A stretch of 64,000 nt of DNA from Pseudomonas protegens (GTDB lineage: Bacteria; Pseudomonadota; Gammaproteobacteria; Pseudomonadales; Pseudomonadaceae): the NCBI RefSeq assembly GCF_013407925.2, contig NZ_CP060201.1, positions 5,131,001 through 5,195,000 on the forward strand, in the 5' to 3' direction. Positions 1 to 7,021 of the stretch are shown one piece after another (position 1 is the stretch's first letter; every line of letters starts with the position of its first letter). The notes beneath the pieces are model-generated. The model saw only the letters and a list, made by a program, of their open reading frames with translations. It had not been told where the DNA came from and searched no databases. The position numbers and the translations under genes were made by a program.

Positions 1-334
1 GACTCAAGTCCTCGAGTACCTGGACCTCGGCTTTCACGCAGCCATGGGCCTTGGCATGGGCATCGCGCAGGTAGCGGGTGCCTTCCCGGTGCTGGTCGAC
101 GATGCGCACGGCGGTCTGGATGATGTCCTGGGTGCGTGCGGCCTCATCGGCGGGAATCTGCTCCTGTGCCGCCACCGGGCCGCGGTGCTGCCAGGCGAAC
201 CAGGCGCTGGACAGCGCCCAGGCCAGAAGGTCCATGACCAGCAGCAGTACCAGCGTCTTGCCCAGCAATGAGCCCAGGCGCAGCCAGAGCCTGGCCAGCA
301 GCGACGGTCGTTTTCTTGCGAGATCGAGTTTCAT
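1..334 (-). CDS. catalase-like membrane-anchored protein (partial, N-terminus only)
   Basis: Only the first 111 codons lie in the window; the rest continues past base 1. The ATG (332-334) overlaps the TGA of the upstream cytochrome gene as ATGA, so the two are probably translationally coupled. The N-terminus is basic, then has one hydrophobic segment (about residues 22-45), then a soluble part with the motif DAHAKAHGCVKAEV near residues 93-106. That motif resembles the start of the catalase-related heme fold, where this stretch precedes the heme-pocket histidine. Catalase-family proteins are often found next to di-heme cytochromes in Pseudomonas, which supports the call. Activity cannot be judged because the catalytic part is outside the window. 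Confidence 0.6.
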   Translation of the reverse strand, partial: MKLDLARKRPSLLARLWLRLGSLLGKTLVLLLVMDLLAWALSSAWFAWQHRGPVAAQEQIPADEAARTQDIIQTAVRIVDQHREGTRYLRDAHAKAHGCVKAEVQVLEDLS

Positions 335-2139
335 GGCAGTTGTGACTCCAGCGGTCCGCCCAGCACTTTCAGGTATTCCAGCAATGCCCAGCGCTCCTCA
401 GGCTGCAGCAGCGGGCCGATAACCCCGTTGCCGCGCTGGCCTGCGCGGAATTCGTGACCGCTGTTGTGGTTGCCGCTGATGCGGGTATCGAATTCAAAGC
501 CGTTCTTGAAGGCTTCCGGACGGTAGCCCAGGTGTTTGGGGTCGTACTCGAAGGTGCCGCGATAGAAGGTCGTCGAGCGCTCCGATTGCGGAGACAGCAG
601 TTGATACAGGTTGGGTACCGAGCCGTTGTGCAGGTAGGGCGGGGTTGCCCAGACCCCGGCCAGTGGCCGGGCCTTGTAGGCGCGCAGCTCGCGTACCCCG
701 ATTGGCAGGCCGTAGCCGTCCAGTCGTGGGCGCTCCTCAGGGCTGACCTTGGCGTCACGGTAAGCGCGTTCTTCGACGAAAGCGGTGATGTAGGCCAGGC
801 CCTTGGCCGCCGAGAGTTGACGCAGGTCCAGCGGTTCGGTGGGCGTCGGGTGCAGCTCGACATTGGATTTTGCCAGCTCGGCGGTATCCCACTGCAGGGC
901 GCTGAGGTCATAGCGCAGGTCGGCGATATTGCTGGCGGAGTTCGGGTCGGTGCCGATCACCGCTATCGGAAGCATTTTCAACTGTTGTACGGGACGGCCA
1001 TTGCTTTCGCTGACCGTGGGCACATGGCAGCTCGCGCAGTGGTTGGCAAACAAGTCGCGGCCCTTGGCGGCCAGCGGCTTGTCGACAGTACCCAGCAGCG
1101 CCTCCGGCCAGATGGGCGGCTTCAGGCGTTGCAAGGTCTCTTCTATATGGTTGAGATCGCGAACGCGCACGCTGGAGGGGTAGCGAGCGTCGCCAGTGAG
1201 AGGCTGGCCGGCGGCATCGAACAGGTTCAGCGTAGCGCCGACTCCCAGGGCTTCGCCGATATTGCGTGCCATGGGCTGCTGCGCCGACCCGTTCCACTGG
1301 ACCCAGTCGAAGGTCCAGATATCCCACAGTTGCGGGTAATCGACCGGGGCGTTGGCGATCCGGTAGTTATCCGCAGATATGGCATCGCCGAAGCTGGCGT
1401 TGGCGATGCGGCCAAAGGCATCTGTACGGCCCGGACCTTCTTCGGTGGGGTAGAGGCCGCGATGGGTGTCGTTCCAGGCCACCCGCAGGAAGTTGTCCAG
1501 CGAGACCTTGAAGTCGTGGCGCAGCTGGTCGTGTTTCGCGTCGTAATCCGCGCCCAGCACCTTGCGTGCAAAACGCTCGAATTTCCACGGGTTGTAATAA
1601 GTGGAGGCCAGGCTGGCGACCAGGGCCTGGCCGAAACTGCCGCCGCGCAGGGTTGGTACGCTGGATGGCAGAACATGCTGTGCCGAGCCACCGTCGATAC
1701 GCAGGGCTTGATGGTTGAAGCGCAGTTCGCCGGTGTGGCAGGCGGCGCAAGTGATGTCCAGGTATTGCTCTGAGCTGCCCGGATTCTGATGACGGGCGAA
1801 CCCGACAGGCAGATTGCCAGGGTTTTGCGCCGTGGCTTTCTGTCCTGGCTCCACTAGGAAACCGAAGCGGGCCAAGTACTCGGGTGCGGCAAAGGGCTGT
1901 TCGGAGAAGGGCAGTTCCAGAGCAACAAACCATTCATAGCGCAGGCCTTTGACCTGAGTGCCCTGGGGCGTGAAATAGTAGGTCTGGCGGTCGCTGGCAT
2001 CCCATTGATCCAGGTAATGCACCTGTTCAACGGGTACATAGTCAGGAAGTTTCGGGTTGGCGATGTAGTACAGGACCACAGCCAGGACAATGCCGATCAG
2101 CACGGCAATCAACAGCAAAACACGGTAGATGAGGCGCAA
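331..2139 (-). CDS. di-heme cytochrome c, peroxidase/RoxA-like
   Basis: A predicted periplasmic c-type cytochrome tethered by one N-terminal membrane helix. Two heme attachment motifs are visible, CAACH (about residues 131-135) and CASCH (about 368-372), in a protein of about 602 residues. This is the arrangement of the MauG / cytochrome c peroxidase / RoxA-type superfamily. The start is uncertain. A TTG at 2139 has AAGGAAG seven bases upstream and opens directly into the membrane helix, so I chose it. The frame also stays open to a TTG at 2196, which has no Shine-Dalgarno site and would add 19 basic residues. The 3' end overlaps the catalase-like gene by four bases, suggesting a joint role in peroxide or lipid-oxygen chemistry. 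Substrate unknown. Confidence 0.8.
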   Translation of the reverse strand: MRLIYRVLLLIAVLIGIVLAVVLYYIANPKLPDYVPVEQVHYLDQWDASDRQTYYFTPQGTQVKGLRYEWFVALELPFSEQPFAAPEYLARFGFLVEPGQKATAQNPGNLPVGFARHQNPGSSEQYLDITCAACHTGELRFNHQALRIDGGSAQHVLPSSVPTLRGGSFGQALVASLASTYYNPWKFERFARKVLGADYDAKHDQLRHDFKVSLDNFLRVAWNDTHRGLYPTEEGPGRTDAFGRIANASFGDAISADNYRIANAPVDYPQLWDIWTFDWVQWNGSAQQPMARNIGEALGVGATLNLFDAAGQPLTGDARYPSSVRVRDLNHIEETLQRLKPPIWPEALLGTVDKPLAAKGRDLFANHCASCHVPTVSESNGRPVQQLKMLPIAVIGTDPNSASNIADLRYDLSALQWDTAELAKSNVELHPTPTEPLDLRQLSAAKGLAYITAFVEERAYRDAKVSPEERPRLDGYGLPIGVRELRAYKARPLAGVWATPPYLHNGSVPNLYQLLSPQSERSTTFYRGTFEYDPKHLGYRPEAFKNGFEFDTRISGNHNSGHEFRAGQRGNGVIGPLLQPEERWALLEYLKVLGGPLESQLP

Positions 2140-2408
2140 GATGTACTTCCTTGTCGAATTTCGTTTCCTTATGCCTGAGCTCCTCTGACGCGGCAAGTAG
2201 CCATTACTTGCGCTATGGTTATTCGCGCTCGTTCCAGCGCCTCATTCAGCCGCCTGGGCGGGGCGTTCCTCACAGCACAAAAACGTGTTTAAAGACGTGA
2301 ACTTATCGGACATTTACTACTCTTACGCCGGTAGCCATTGGTCGTGGTCGCCTGATAAGCTCGCGGCTTTATTCGATTGCCCTTTAGGCGCATGAACAAG
2401 GAAATAGC

Positions 2409-3122
2409 ATGAAACAGCATCGGTTGGCGGCGGCGGTGGCCCTGGTTAGCCTGGTACTTGCGGGTTGTGATTCGCAGACCAGCATAGAGCTGAAAACCCC
2501 GGCGCAAAAAGCTTCCTACGGTATCGGCCTGAACATGGGCAAGAGCCTGGCTCAGGAAGGCATGGATGACCTGGATTCCAAAGCCGTCGCCCAGGGCATC
2601 GAAGATGCCGTCGGCAAGAAAGAACAGAAGCTGAAGGACGAAGAACTGGTCGAAGCCTTTGCCGCGCTGCAAAAGCGTGCCGAAGAGCGCATGGCCAAGA
2701 TGAGCGAAGAGTCGGCGGCTGCCGGCAAAAAATTCCTCGAAGAGAACGGCAAGAAAGCCGGTGTGACCACCACCGCTTCCGGCCTGCAGTACGAAGTGTT
2801 GAAGAAGGCCGACGGCGCTCAGCCAAAGCCGACTGACGTGGTGACCGTTCACTACACCGGTACTTTGACCAACGGCACCGTGTTCGACAGCTCGGTAGAG
2901 CGTGGCAGCCCGATCGACCTGCCGGTCAGCGGCGTGATCCCGGGTTGGGTTGAAGGTCTGCAACTGATGCACGTGGGTGAGAAGTACAAGTTGTATATCC
3001 CTAGCGATCTGGCTTACGGCGCACAAAGCCCAAGCCCGTCGATCCCGGCCAACTCGGTGCTGGTATTCGAGTTGGAACTGCTGGGGATCAAGGATCCAGC
3101 CAAGCAGGACGCCGCCAAGTAA
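2409..3122 (+). CDS. fklB: FKBP-type peptidyl-prolyl cis-trans isomerase, lipoprotein (FklB/Mip-like)
   Basis: A 237-residue prolyl isomerase that should act in the periplasm on folding proteins. The signal peptide ends in a lipobox (LAGC, Cys near residue 20), so the mature protein is lipid-anchored. Residues about 25-125 form the charged alpha-helical FKBP N-terminal dimerisation domain. Residues about 140-230 form the FKBP catalytic domain, with the motifs VHYTGTL, FDSS, GVIPGW and YIPSDLAYG, all typical of active members. Length matches the Mip/FkpA/FklB group. A GC-rich hairpin follows directly. The gene stands alone between the cytochrome pair (divergent) and the DUF1232 gene. The symbol follows general usage; the exact paralog is not certain. 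Confidence 0.92.
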   Translation: MKQHRLAAAVALVSLVLAGCDSQTSIELKTPAQKASYGIGLNMGKSLAQEGMDDLDSKAVAQGIEDAVGKKEQKLKDEELVEAFAALQKRAEERMAKMSEESAAAGKKFLEENGKKAGVTTTASGLQYEVLKKADGAQPKPTDVVTVHYTGTLTNGTVFDSSVERGSPIDLPVSGVIPGWVEGLQLMHVGEKYKLYIPSDLAYGAQSPSPSIPANSVLVFELELLGIKDPAKQDAAK

Positions 3123-3143
3123 CCTGTCTTTGCGCCTGAAGCG

Positions 3144-3174
3144 ACGCCCCGTTTTTACGGGGCGTTGTCGTTTC
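3144..3174 (+). terminator. intrinsic terminator after the FKBP gene
   Basis: Stem ACGCCCCG / CGGGGCGT with a T-rich loop, then TTGTCGTTT. It lies about 20 bases after the stop codon. The T-tract is interrupted, so strength is uncertain. Confidence 0.6.
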
Positions 3175-3371
3175 TGCAAGGCGCATCTGGCAATCAATGC
3201 GAACCAGCGGCATGGTCTGCGGTCAGAACAGGGTGTCAGTTGCGGCTAGTCGTTGAAGGCTGCCAAGTCAATGAAATTATGGGTTTTTTTATGTGAGTAA
3301 AAAACGCCCGATCTGAGCTCAGCCCTTGTGAAACGGGGCTTTCAGCCGTGAAAAATAGCTCTGTTCACAAG

Positions 3372-3396
3372 GTTATCCACAATTTGTGTGGATAAC
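3372..3396. promoter_or_regulatory. inverted pair of consensus DnaA boxes
   Basis: TTATCCACA (3373-3381) and its reverse complement TGTGGATAA (3387-3395) face each other across 5 bases; with one flanking base each they form a 10-bp perfect inverted repeat. TTATCCACA is the consensus DnaA box. An outer inverted repeat CCTTGTGAA (3324-3332) / TTCACAAGG (3364-3372) lies just upstream. The pair sits about 20 bases before the DUF1232 start codon, in promoter/leader position. Confidence 0.55.
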
Positions 3397-3414
3397 ATTT
3401 CAGTGGGAGTGATG

Positions 3415-3870
3415 ATGAAAGCACCCTGGAACTTTGCTCGCTTCCTGCCTTTGGCGGGTCGGTTGCTGAGCCGTGGTCGGTTGCCGACGCTATTGTTTGC
3501 TGTCGCCAGCAAGGGGGCCCTTCAGGGAGGGCGCTTGGGCAAGGTCAAGGAGGACCTGCGCCTGCTCCAGGCGTTGTGTCTGGCTTACTGGCGAGGCGAA
3601 TATCGAGCCATCAGCTCCAAGTCCTTGCTGTCGGTGGTGGCGGGGCTGATGTATTTCCTCAGTCCGGTGGATGCGATTCCGGATTTCATTCCGGTGTTCG
3701 GCATGCTCGACGACATTGCCGTGCTGGCCTGGCTGATGAAGACCCTGGATGACGAACTCAGCGCCTTCCGCGCTTGGCGTGGCCGTCAGCGCCCGGAAAA
3801 ACTGGCGCTAGTCGAGCGGCTGCCGGCTACCCCTGAGCAATTGCTGCTAGAGGGGCCGCAGAAAAACTAG
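3415..3870 (+). CDS. DUF1232 (YkvA-like) small membrane protein
   Basis: A protein of about 151 residues. Its C-terminal half carries the DUF1232 signature: a hydrophobic segment LLSVVAGLMYFLSPVDAIPD followed by GMLDDIAVLAWLMKTL, which usually spans or touches the membrane. The molecular function of the family is unknown. I chose the ATG at 3415 because GGGAG lies five bases upstream; an ATG at 3412 and a GTG at 3388 are possible, but the GTG falls inside the DnaA-box palindrome. The gene appears monocistronic. The DnaA boxes directly upstream raise the possibility of replication-linked control, which is inference only. Confidence 0.8.
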   Translation: MKAPWNFARFLPLAGRLLSRGRLPTLLFAVASKGALQGGRLGKVKEDLRLLQALCLAYWRGEYRAISSKSLLSVVAGLMYFLSPVDAIPDFIPVFGMLDDIAVLAWLMKTLDDELSAFRAWRGRQRPEKLALVERLPATPEQLLLEGPQKN

Positions 3871-3983
3871 GGCATTCACCTGCTCCCACAACAATCATGC
3901 TCCCCGCGACCGCAGCCGCTGTTAGGATTACACTTCAAAGGAAAAGTCCGACTCGATAAGTGTCGTTGTCCTACGGGGTAGTA

Positions 3984-4325
3984 ATGGATATTCAGATTAT
4001 TGAACGCGATGGCGAGCCCGAATACGCGGTTCTGCCGTGGGCTCAGTATCAAGCTTTATTGACAGCCGCAGGCCTCACCGAACCACTATCGCAAGCTGGC
4101 GCTACGTCTCAGGCAGCGCCGCCGGCCCAGAGTCTTCCGGGGCTGGATCAACTACGCAATCTGCGCGAAGGGAAGGGCATCGCCATCGAGGCGCTGGCCC
4201 GCAAAGTAGGTATCAGCCCGTCTTACCTGGCCCTGATTGAAAGTGGCGAGCGTCAACCCGACGCTGCGATTCGCCGCAGCCTGGCCTGGGAATTGACGGT
4301 GCCGGGGTGGAGGGAGCAATCGTGA
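3984..4325 (+). CDS. XRE-family helix-turn-helix protein
   Basis: About 113 residues. The N-terminal ~30 residues (MDIQIIERDGEPEYAVLPW...) look like the antitoxin-type N-terminus often seen on Pseudomonas XRE proteins. After a Ala/Pro/Gln-rich linker, residues about 60-112 form a helix-turn-helix (LRNLREGKGIAIEALARKVG, then ISPSYLALIESGERQP). It should bind DNA as a repressor or antitoxin. It overlaps the next gene by GTGA and heads a three-gene unit. The ATG at 3984 is preferred over an in-frame GTG at 3960. No toxin is recognisable in the downstream genes, so a toxin-antitoxin role is not supported. Confidence 0.8.
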   Translation: MDIQIIERDGEPEYAVLPWAQYQALLTAAGLTEPLSQAGATSQAAPPAQSLPGLDQLRNLREGKGIAIEALARKVGISPSYLALIESGERQPDAAIRRSLAWELTVPGWREQS

Positions 4326-4693
4326 GTGTAAGGATCAGTCGTCAGCACTGGGATGGGCTGTTGGGTGAGCTGGATCAAGCCCGTCGTCAACGTCACCTTT
4401 TAACCTATCGTGCGCTGCTGGAGCGATTGCAACTGCCCAGCCCGGCGATGCAGACCTTGACGGCCGCCCTGGAGCACCTGGCGGCCCTGGATGCCCGCGC
4501 CGAACAGCCACTGCGCAGCTCGTTGGTGATCAGCCAGGGAGCCAGTCGTTTGCCGCGTACCGGATTCTTCGAATGTGTTGAGCGCCTGGGGCGTTTTTCC
4601 GGGCCTTCCGATGGAGTGGCTGCCGCTTCCTGGCACGCTTCGGAAGTGGTGCGCGTGTTCGAGTACGAGTACCCCGAATCAGCGGAGGCGTGA
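4322..4693 (+). CDS. conserved hypothetical protein
   Basis: About 123 residues, starting at GTG 4322 with AGGGAG five bases upstream, overlapping the stop of the XRE gene by four bases and ending directly against the next ATG. The protein is soluble, helical in its first half (Arg/Gln/Leu-rich, e.g. ELDQARRQRHLLTYRALLER), and has a conserved-looking C-terminal half with SRLPRTGFFECVERLGRF and a terminal acidic EYEYPESAEA. I do not recognise a domain. Tight packing between the XRE regulator and the Sel1 protein implies co-expression and perhaps a shared complex. Confidence 0.7.
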   Translation: MSVRISRQHWDGLLGELDQARRQRHLLTYRALLERLQLPSPAMQTLTAALEHLAALDARAEQPLRSSLVISQGASRLPRTGFFECVERLGRFSGPSDGVAAASWHASEVVRVFEYEYPESAEA

Positions 4694-5110
4694 ATGTTCC
4701 TGCCACTCAAGGCGCGACTCGGTTATTGGCTGGCGCGCCGCTTGTTCCATTGGCCCTGGTTTATCCGTCAACCCCGTATCTGGCGTTGGATGGAAGGGCA
4801 ATTCGCACGCATGGCCAATCTGGGTAATGTCGGTGCGCAGAGTTTCTATGGGCACATCCTGACCTTTCGCGGGCAAGGGCTTGGCGCGCGTGAGGAAGGT
4901 CAGCGCCTGTTGCGTCTGGCGGCATTGGCGGGTGATGGCAAAGCGGCCTATCAGCTCGGTGTGATCAGCCTTGCCGGCTCGCCCAGCAAGGCTCCCGATG
5001 CGGCCGAGGCTGCCCGTTGGTGGCGGCTCTCGGCGCAGGCCGGTCATCCTCTCGCGGAGCTCAAACTGATGCAGCTCGATCAATCGGCTGATCCCGCAGC
5101 GGCTCTTTGA
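4694..5110 (+). CDS. Sel1-repeat protein
   Basis: A 138-residue protein whose ATG follows the preceding stop codon without a gap. Residues about 75-130 contain one to two Sel1-like repeats (GDGKAAYQLGVISLAG, then AAEAARWWRLSAQAGHPLAE), alpha-alpha hairpins that mediate protein-protein contacts. The N-terminal ~60 residues are basic and aromatic (WLARRLFHWPWFIRQP...), perhaps membrane-associated. It is the last gene of the XRE operon. Its 3' end overlaps the 3' end of the convergent EAL/GGDEF gene by 50 bp. Confidence 0.8.
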   Translation: MFLPLKARLGYWLARRLFHWPWFIRQPRIWRWMEGQFARMANLGNVGAQSFYGHILTFRGQGLGAREEGQRLLRLAALAGDGKAAYQLGVISLAGSPSKAPDAAEAARWWRLSAQAGHPLAELKLMQLDQSADPAAAL

Positions 5111-6887
5111 GAGGATGGGCTCCCAGGCTGGCTGCGGCTTCCAGGCTGTCGATCACGTGGATGCTGTAGCCCTGGACGTTCTTGGCGTGATGCTTGGCCT
5201 GGGAGGCCAGTTCCGCCAGCTGACTGGAGTCCAGTTGTCCACAGGCCTCTGAATACAGATGCACCACGCCGATGGACAGCGATAACAGGGGAAACTCCTG
5301 GCGCACGCCCTGGCGGTTGGGCGCTACAAAACAGCCGGCTTCCAGGTGTTCGCTGCGATAGAAGCGCCGGCACTGACTGTGGAAGTCGTCCAGCAGCTGA
5401 TTCAGACGCCTGCGCCAGTCCTCCGGGCCCAGCACCAGCAAGAAATCATCGCCGCCGATATGCCCGACAAAGTCGCGGCTGGGATCGACCCGATCATTCA
5501 GGCACTGAGCCAGGCACAGCAGCACTTCATCGCCACGGCCGTAGCCGTAGATATCGTTGAAGGGCTTGAAGCTGTCGATGTCCACGTAGCAGATCACCGA
5601 TTCCCGCCCCTGCTGCAGCAAGCGCGTCAGGCACTGCTGGATGGGGACGTTGCCCGGCAGCAGGGTCAGCGGGTTGGCGTAGCGCGCCTGCTGGATTTTC
5701 AGCTCGGTGATCAGCTTGAGTACGTCGATGACCCGCCCCAGTCCCAAGTACTGGCCGTTGAGGGTGATGATGAAGTCTTCCTCGATGCGTTGCCGCGCGC
5801 GACTGGTGATCAGGCGGCTGACCTGTTGCAGCGATTGGCTGAGTTCGACGGCGAGGAAATCGTCGTTCATCAGGCGACTGATGGGCTTGCGGGCAAACAG
5901 GTCGGTGGCGAAGGGTTTAAGCAGGGCGTCCGAGAGCGAGTGGCGATGAACGATCCCGCAGGGCTGGCCCTGCTCGTCAAGAACCGCCAGGGAATTGAGG
6001 TTGGCTTGCCGGCGAAAGGCTTCCAGGACGTTGGCCGTTGGGGTATTGCGAGCGACCGCCGGTTGCTCGTTGAGCAGGGCGCTGAGGTCGCTGCCTTCAT
6101 CGTTGAGCGCCACGCTGGTGTTGTCGTGTTTGGGCATCATGGTCCGCGCATCGCGGGGCGGCTGCTCCTGCGGTCGGCACAGCAAGTAGCCCTGGACCAG
6201 ATCGACCCCCATTTCGGTGAGCACCGCCAGTTCTTCGAGCATCTCGATGCCTTCGGCGATGACCTGGGCGCGGGAGGCCTTGGCGATCTGCAGGATCGAA
6301 CCGACAAACTCGCGTTTGAGCGCGTCCTGATGGATGCCATCGATGAAGTGTCGATCGATCTTCACGTAATCCGGTCGCAACTCGGACCACAGACGCAGGC
6401 TTGAATAGCCGGCGCCAAGGTCGTCCAGGGCGATGGAAAACCCCATGTCGCGGTAGTGATGCAGAGCATTCTGCAGCAGCTGAAAGTCGTCGATGGGCGT
6501 CTGTTCGGTGAGTTCGATCACCACCTGGCTTGGCGGGATGCCGAAGTCCTGCAGCAGCTGCAGGGTGCGTCCGGGCTGGTGGGCCGCTTCCAGCAGGGAT
6601 TCGGGGGAGACGTTGAGAAACAGTTTGCCGGGCAGTTGCTGCTCGCTGAAGCGTTTGCAGGCGCTGTGGCGGCAGGCGATCTCCAGTTCGCTCAGGCGGC
6701 CGGCCTGGCGCGCCACCGCGAACAGGGCGACTGGGGAGTGCAGGGGGCTGTTGGAGGGGCCGCGACTCAGGGCCTCGTAACCCAGGATGCGCCGCTCGGA
6801 AAGGCTGATGATCGGTTGGAACAGGCTGTGCAAACCGCTTTGAGCCAGGATTGAACTCAATGCACTGAGCTGTTCGGTCGTGGTCAT
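5061..6887 (-). CDS. EAL-CBS-CBS-GGDEF cyclic-di-GMP protein
   Basis: A 608-residue cytoplasmic protein with unusual domain order. The EAL phosphodiesterase domain comes first (residues ~15-245): E-A-L 38-40, N in LNVSP, E in IELTEQ, the DD pair in ALDDLGAG, K in VKIDRHF and AEGIE are all present, so it should hydrolyse c-di-GMP. A CBS pair (~265-390) may sense nucleotides. A C-terminal GGDEF domain (~400-590) carries GGDDF (478-482), a conservative variant that may remain active; no RxxD inhibitory site is seen at the expected place. From memory it corresponds to PA3258, next to prc in P. aeruginosa. A strong terminator ends only 16 bases before its start codon, and its 3' end overlaps the Sel1 gene. 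Confidence 0.9.
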   Translation of the reverse strand: MTTTEQLSALSSILAQSGLHSLFQPIISLSERRILGYEALSRGPSNSPLHSPVALFAVARQAGRLSELEIACRHSACKRFSEQQLPGKLFLNVSPESLLEAAHQPGRTLQLLQDFGIPPSQVVIELTEQTPIDDFQLLQNALHHYRDMGFSIALDDLGAGYSSLRLWSELRPDYVKIDRHFIDGIHQDALKREFVGSILQIAKASRAQVIAEGIEMLEELAVLTEMGVDLVQGYLLCRPQEQPPRDARTMMPKHDNTSVALNDEGSDLSALLNEQPAVARNTPTANVLEAFRRQANLNSLAVLDEQGQPCGIVHRHSLSDALLKPFATDLFARKPISRLMNDDFLAVELSQSLQQVSRLITSRARQRIEEDFIITLNGQYLGLGRVIDVLKLITELKIQQARYANPLTLLPGNVPIQQCLTRLLQQGRESVICYVDIDSFKPFNDIYGYGRGDEVLLCLAQCLNDRVDPSRDFVGHIGGDDFLLVLGPEDWRRRLNQLLDDFHSQCRRFYRSEHLEAGCFVAPNRQGVRQEFPLLSLSIGVVHLYSEACGQLDSSQLAELASQAKHHAKNVQGYSIHVIDSLEAAASLGAHPLKEPLRDQPIDRAASV

Positions 6888-6903
6888 GGCGGTCTCTGTC
6901 GAT

Positions 6904-6950
6904 AAAAAAAGGACCGGGCGCCGCTCCAGTTCAAGAGCGGCGCCCGGTCC
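6904..6950 (-). terminator. strong intrinsic terminator after prc, immediately before the EAL/GGDEF gene
   Basis: A 16-bp perfect stem (6911-6926 pairing with 6935-6950), 8-base loop, followed on the minus strand by seven T residues. It lies about 70 bases after the prc stop, and its T-tract ends 16 bases upstream of the next start codon on the same strand. Confidence 0.88.
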
Positions 6951-7021
6951 TTTATTTCACGACAGAATGATGACTGTTTAATGACGATCCGGGGAGCGAT
7001 CGAATTAAATTGCCATCATCT

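Noticed and set aside
3387..3396. Resemblance of TGTGGATAAC to part of the lac operator
   Set aside because: The match covers only the half that also spells a DnaA box; the symmetric partner and spacing fit DnaA boxes better.
3960..4693. XRE gene plus next gene as a toxin-antitoxin pair
   Set aside because: The partner has no toxin fold that I recognise, and the operon continues into a Sel1 protein.
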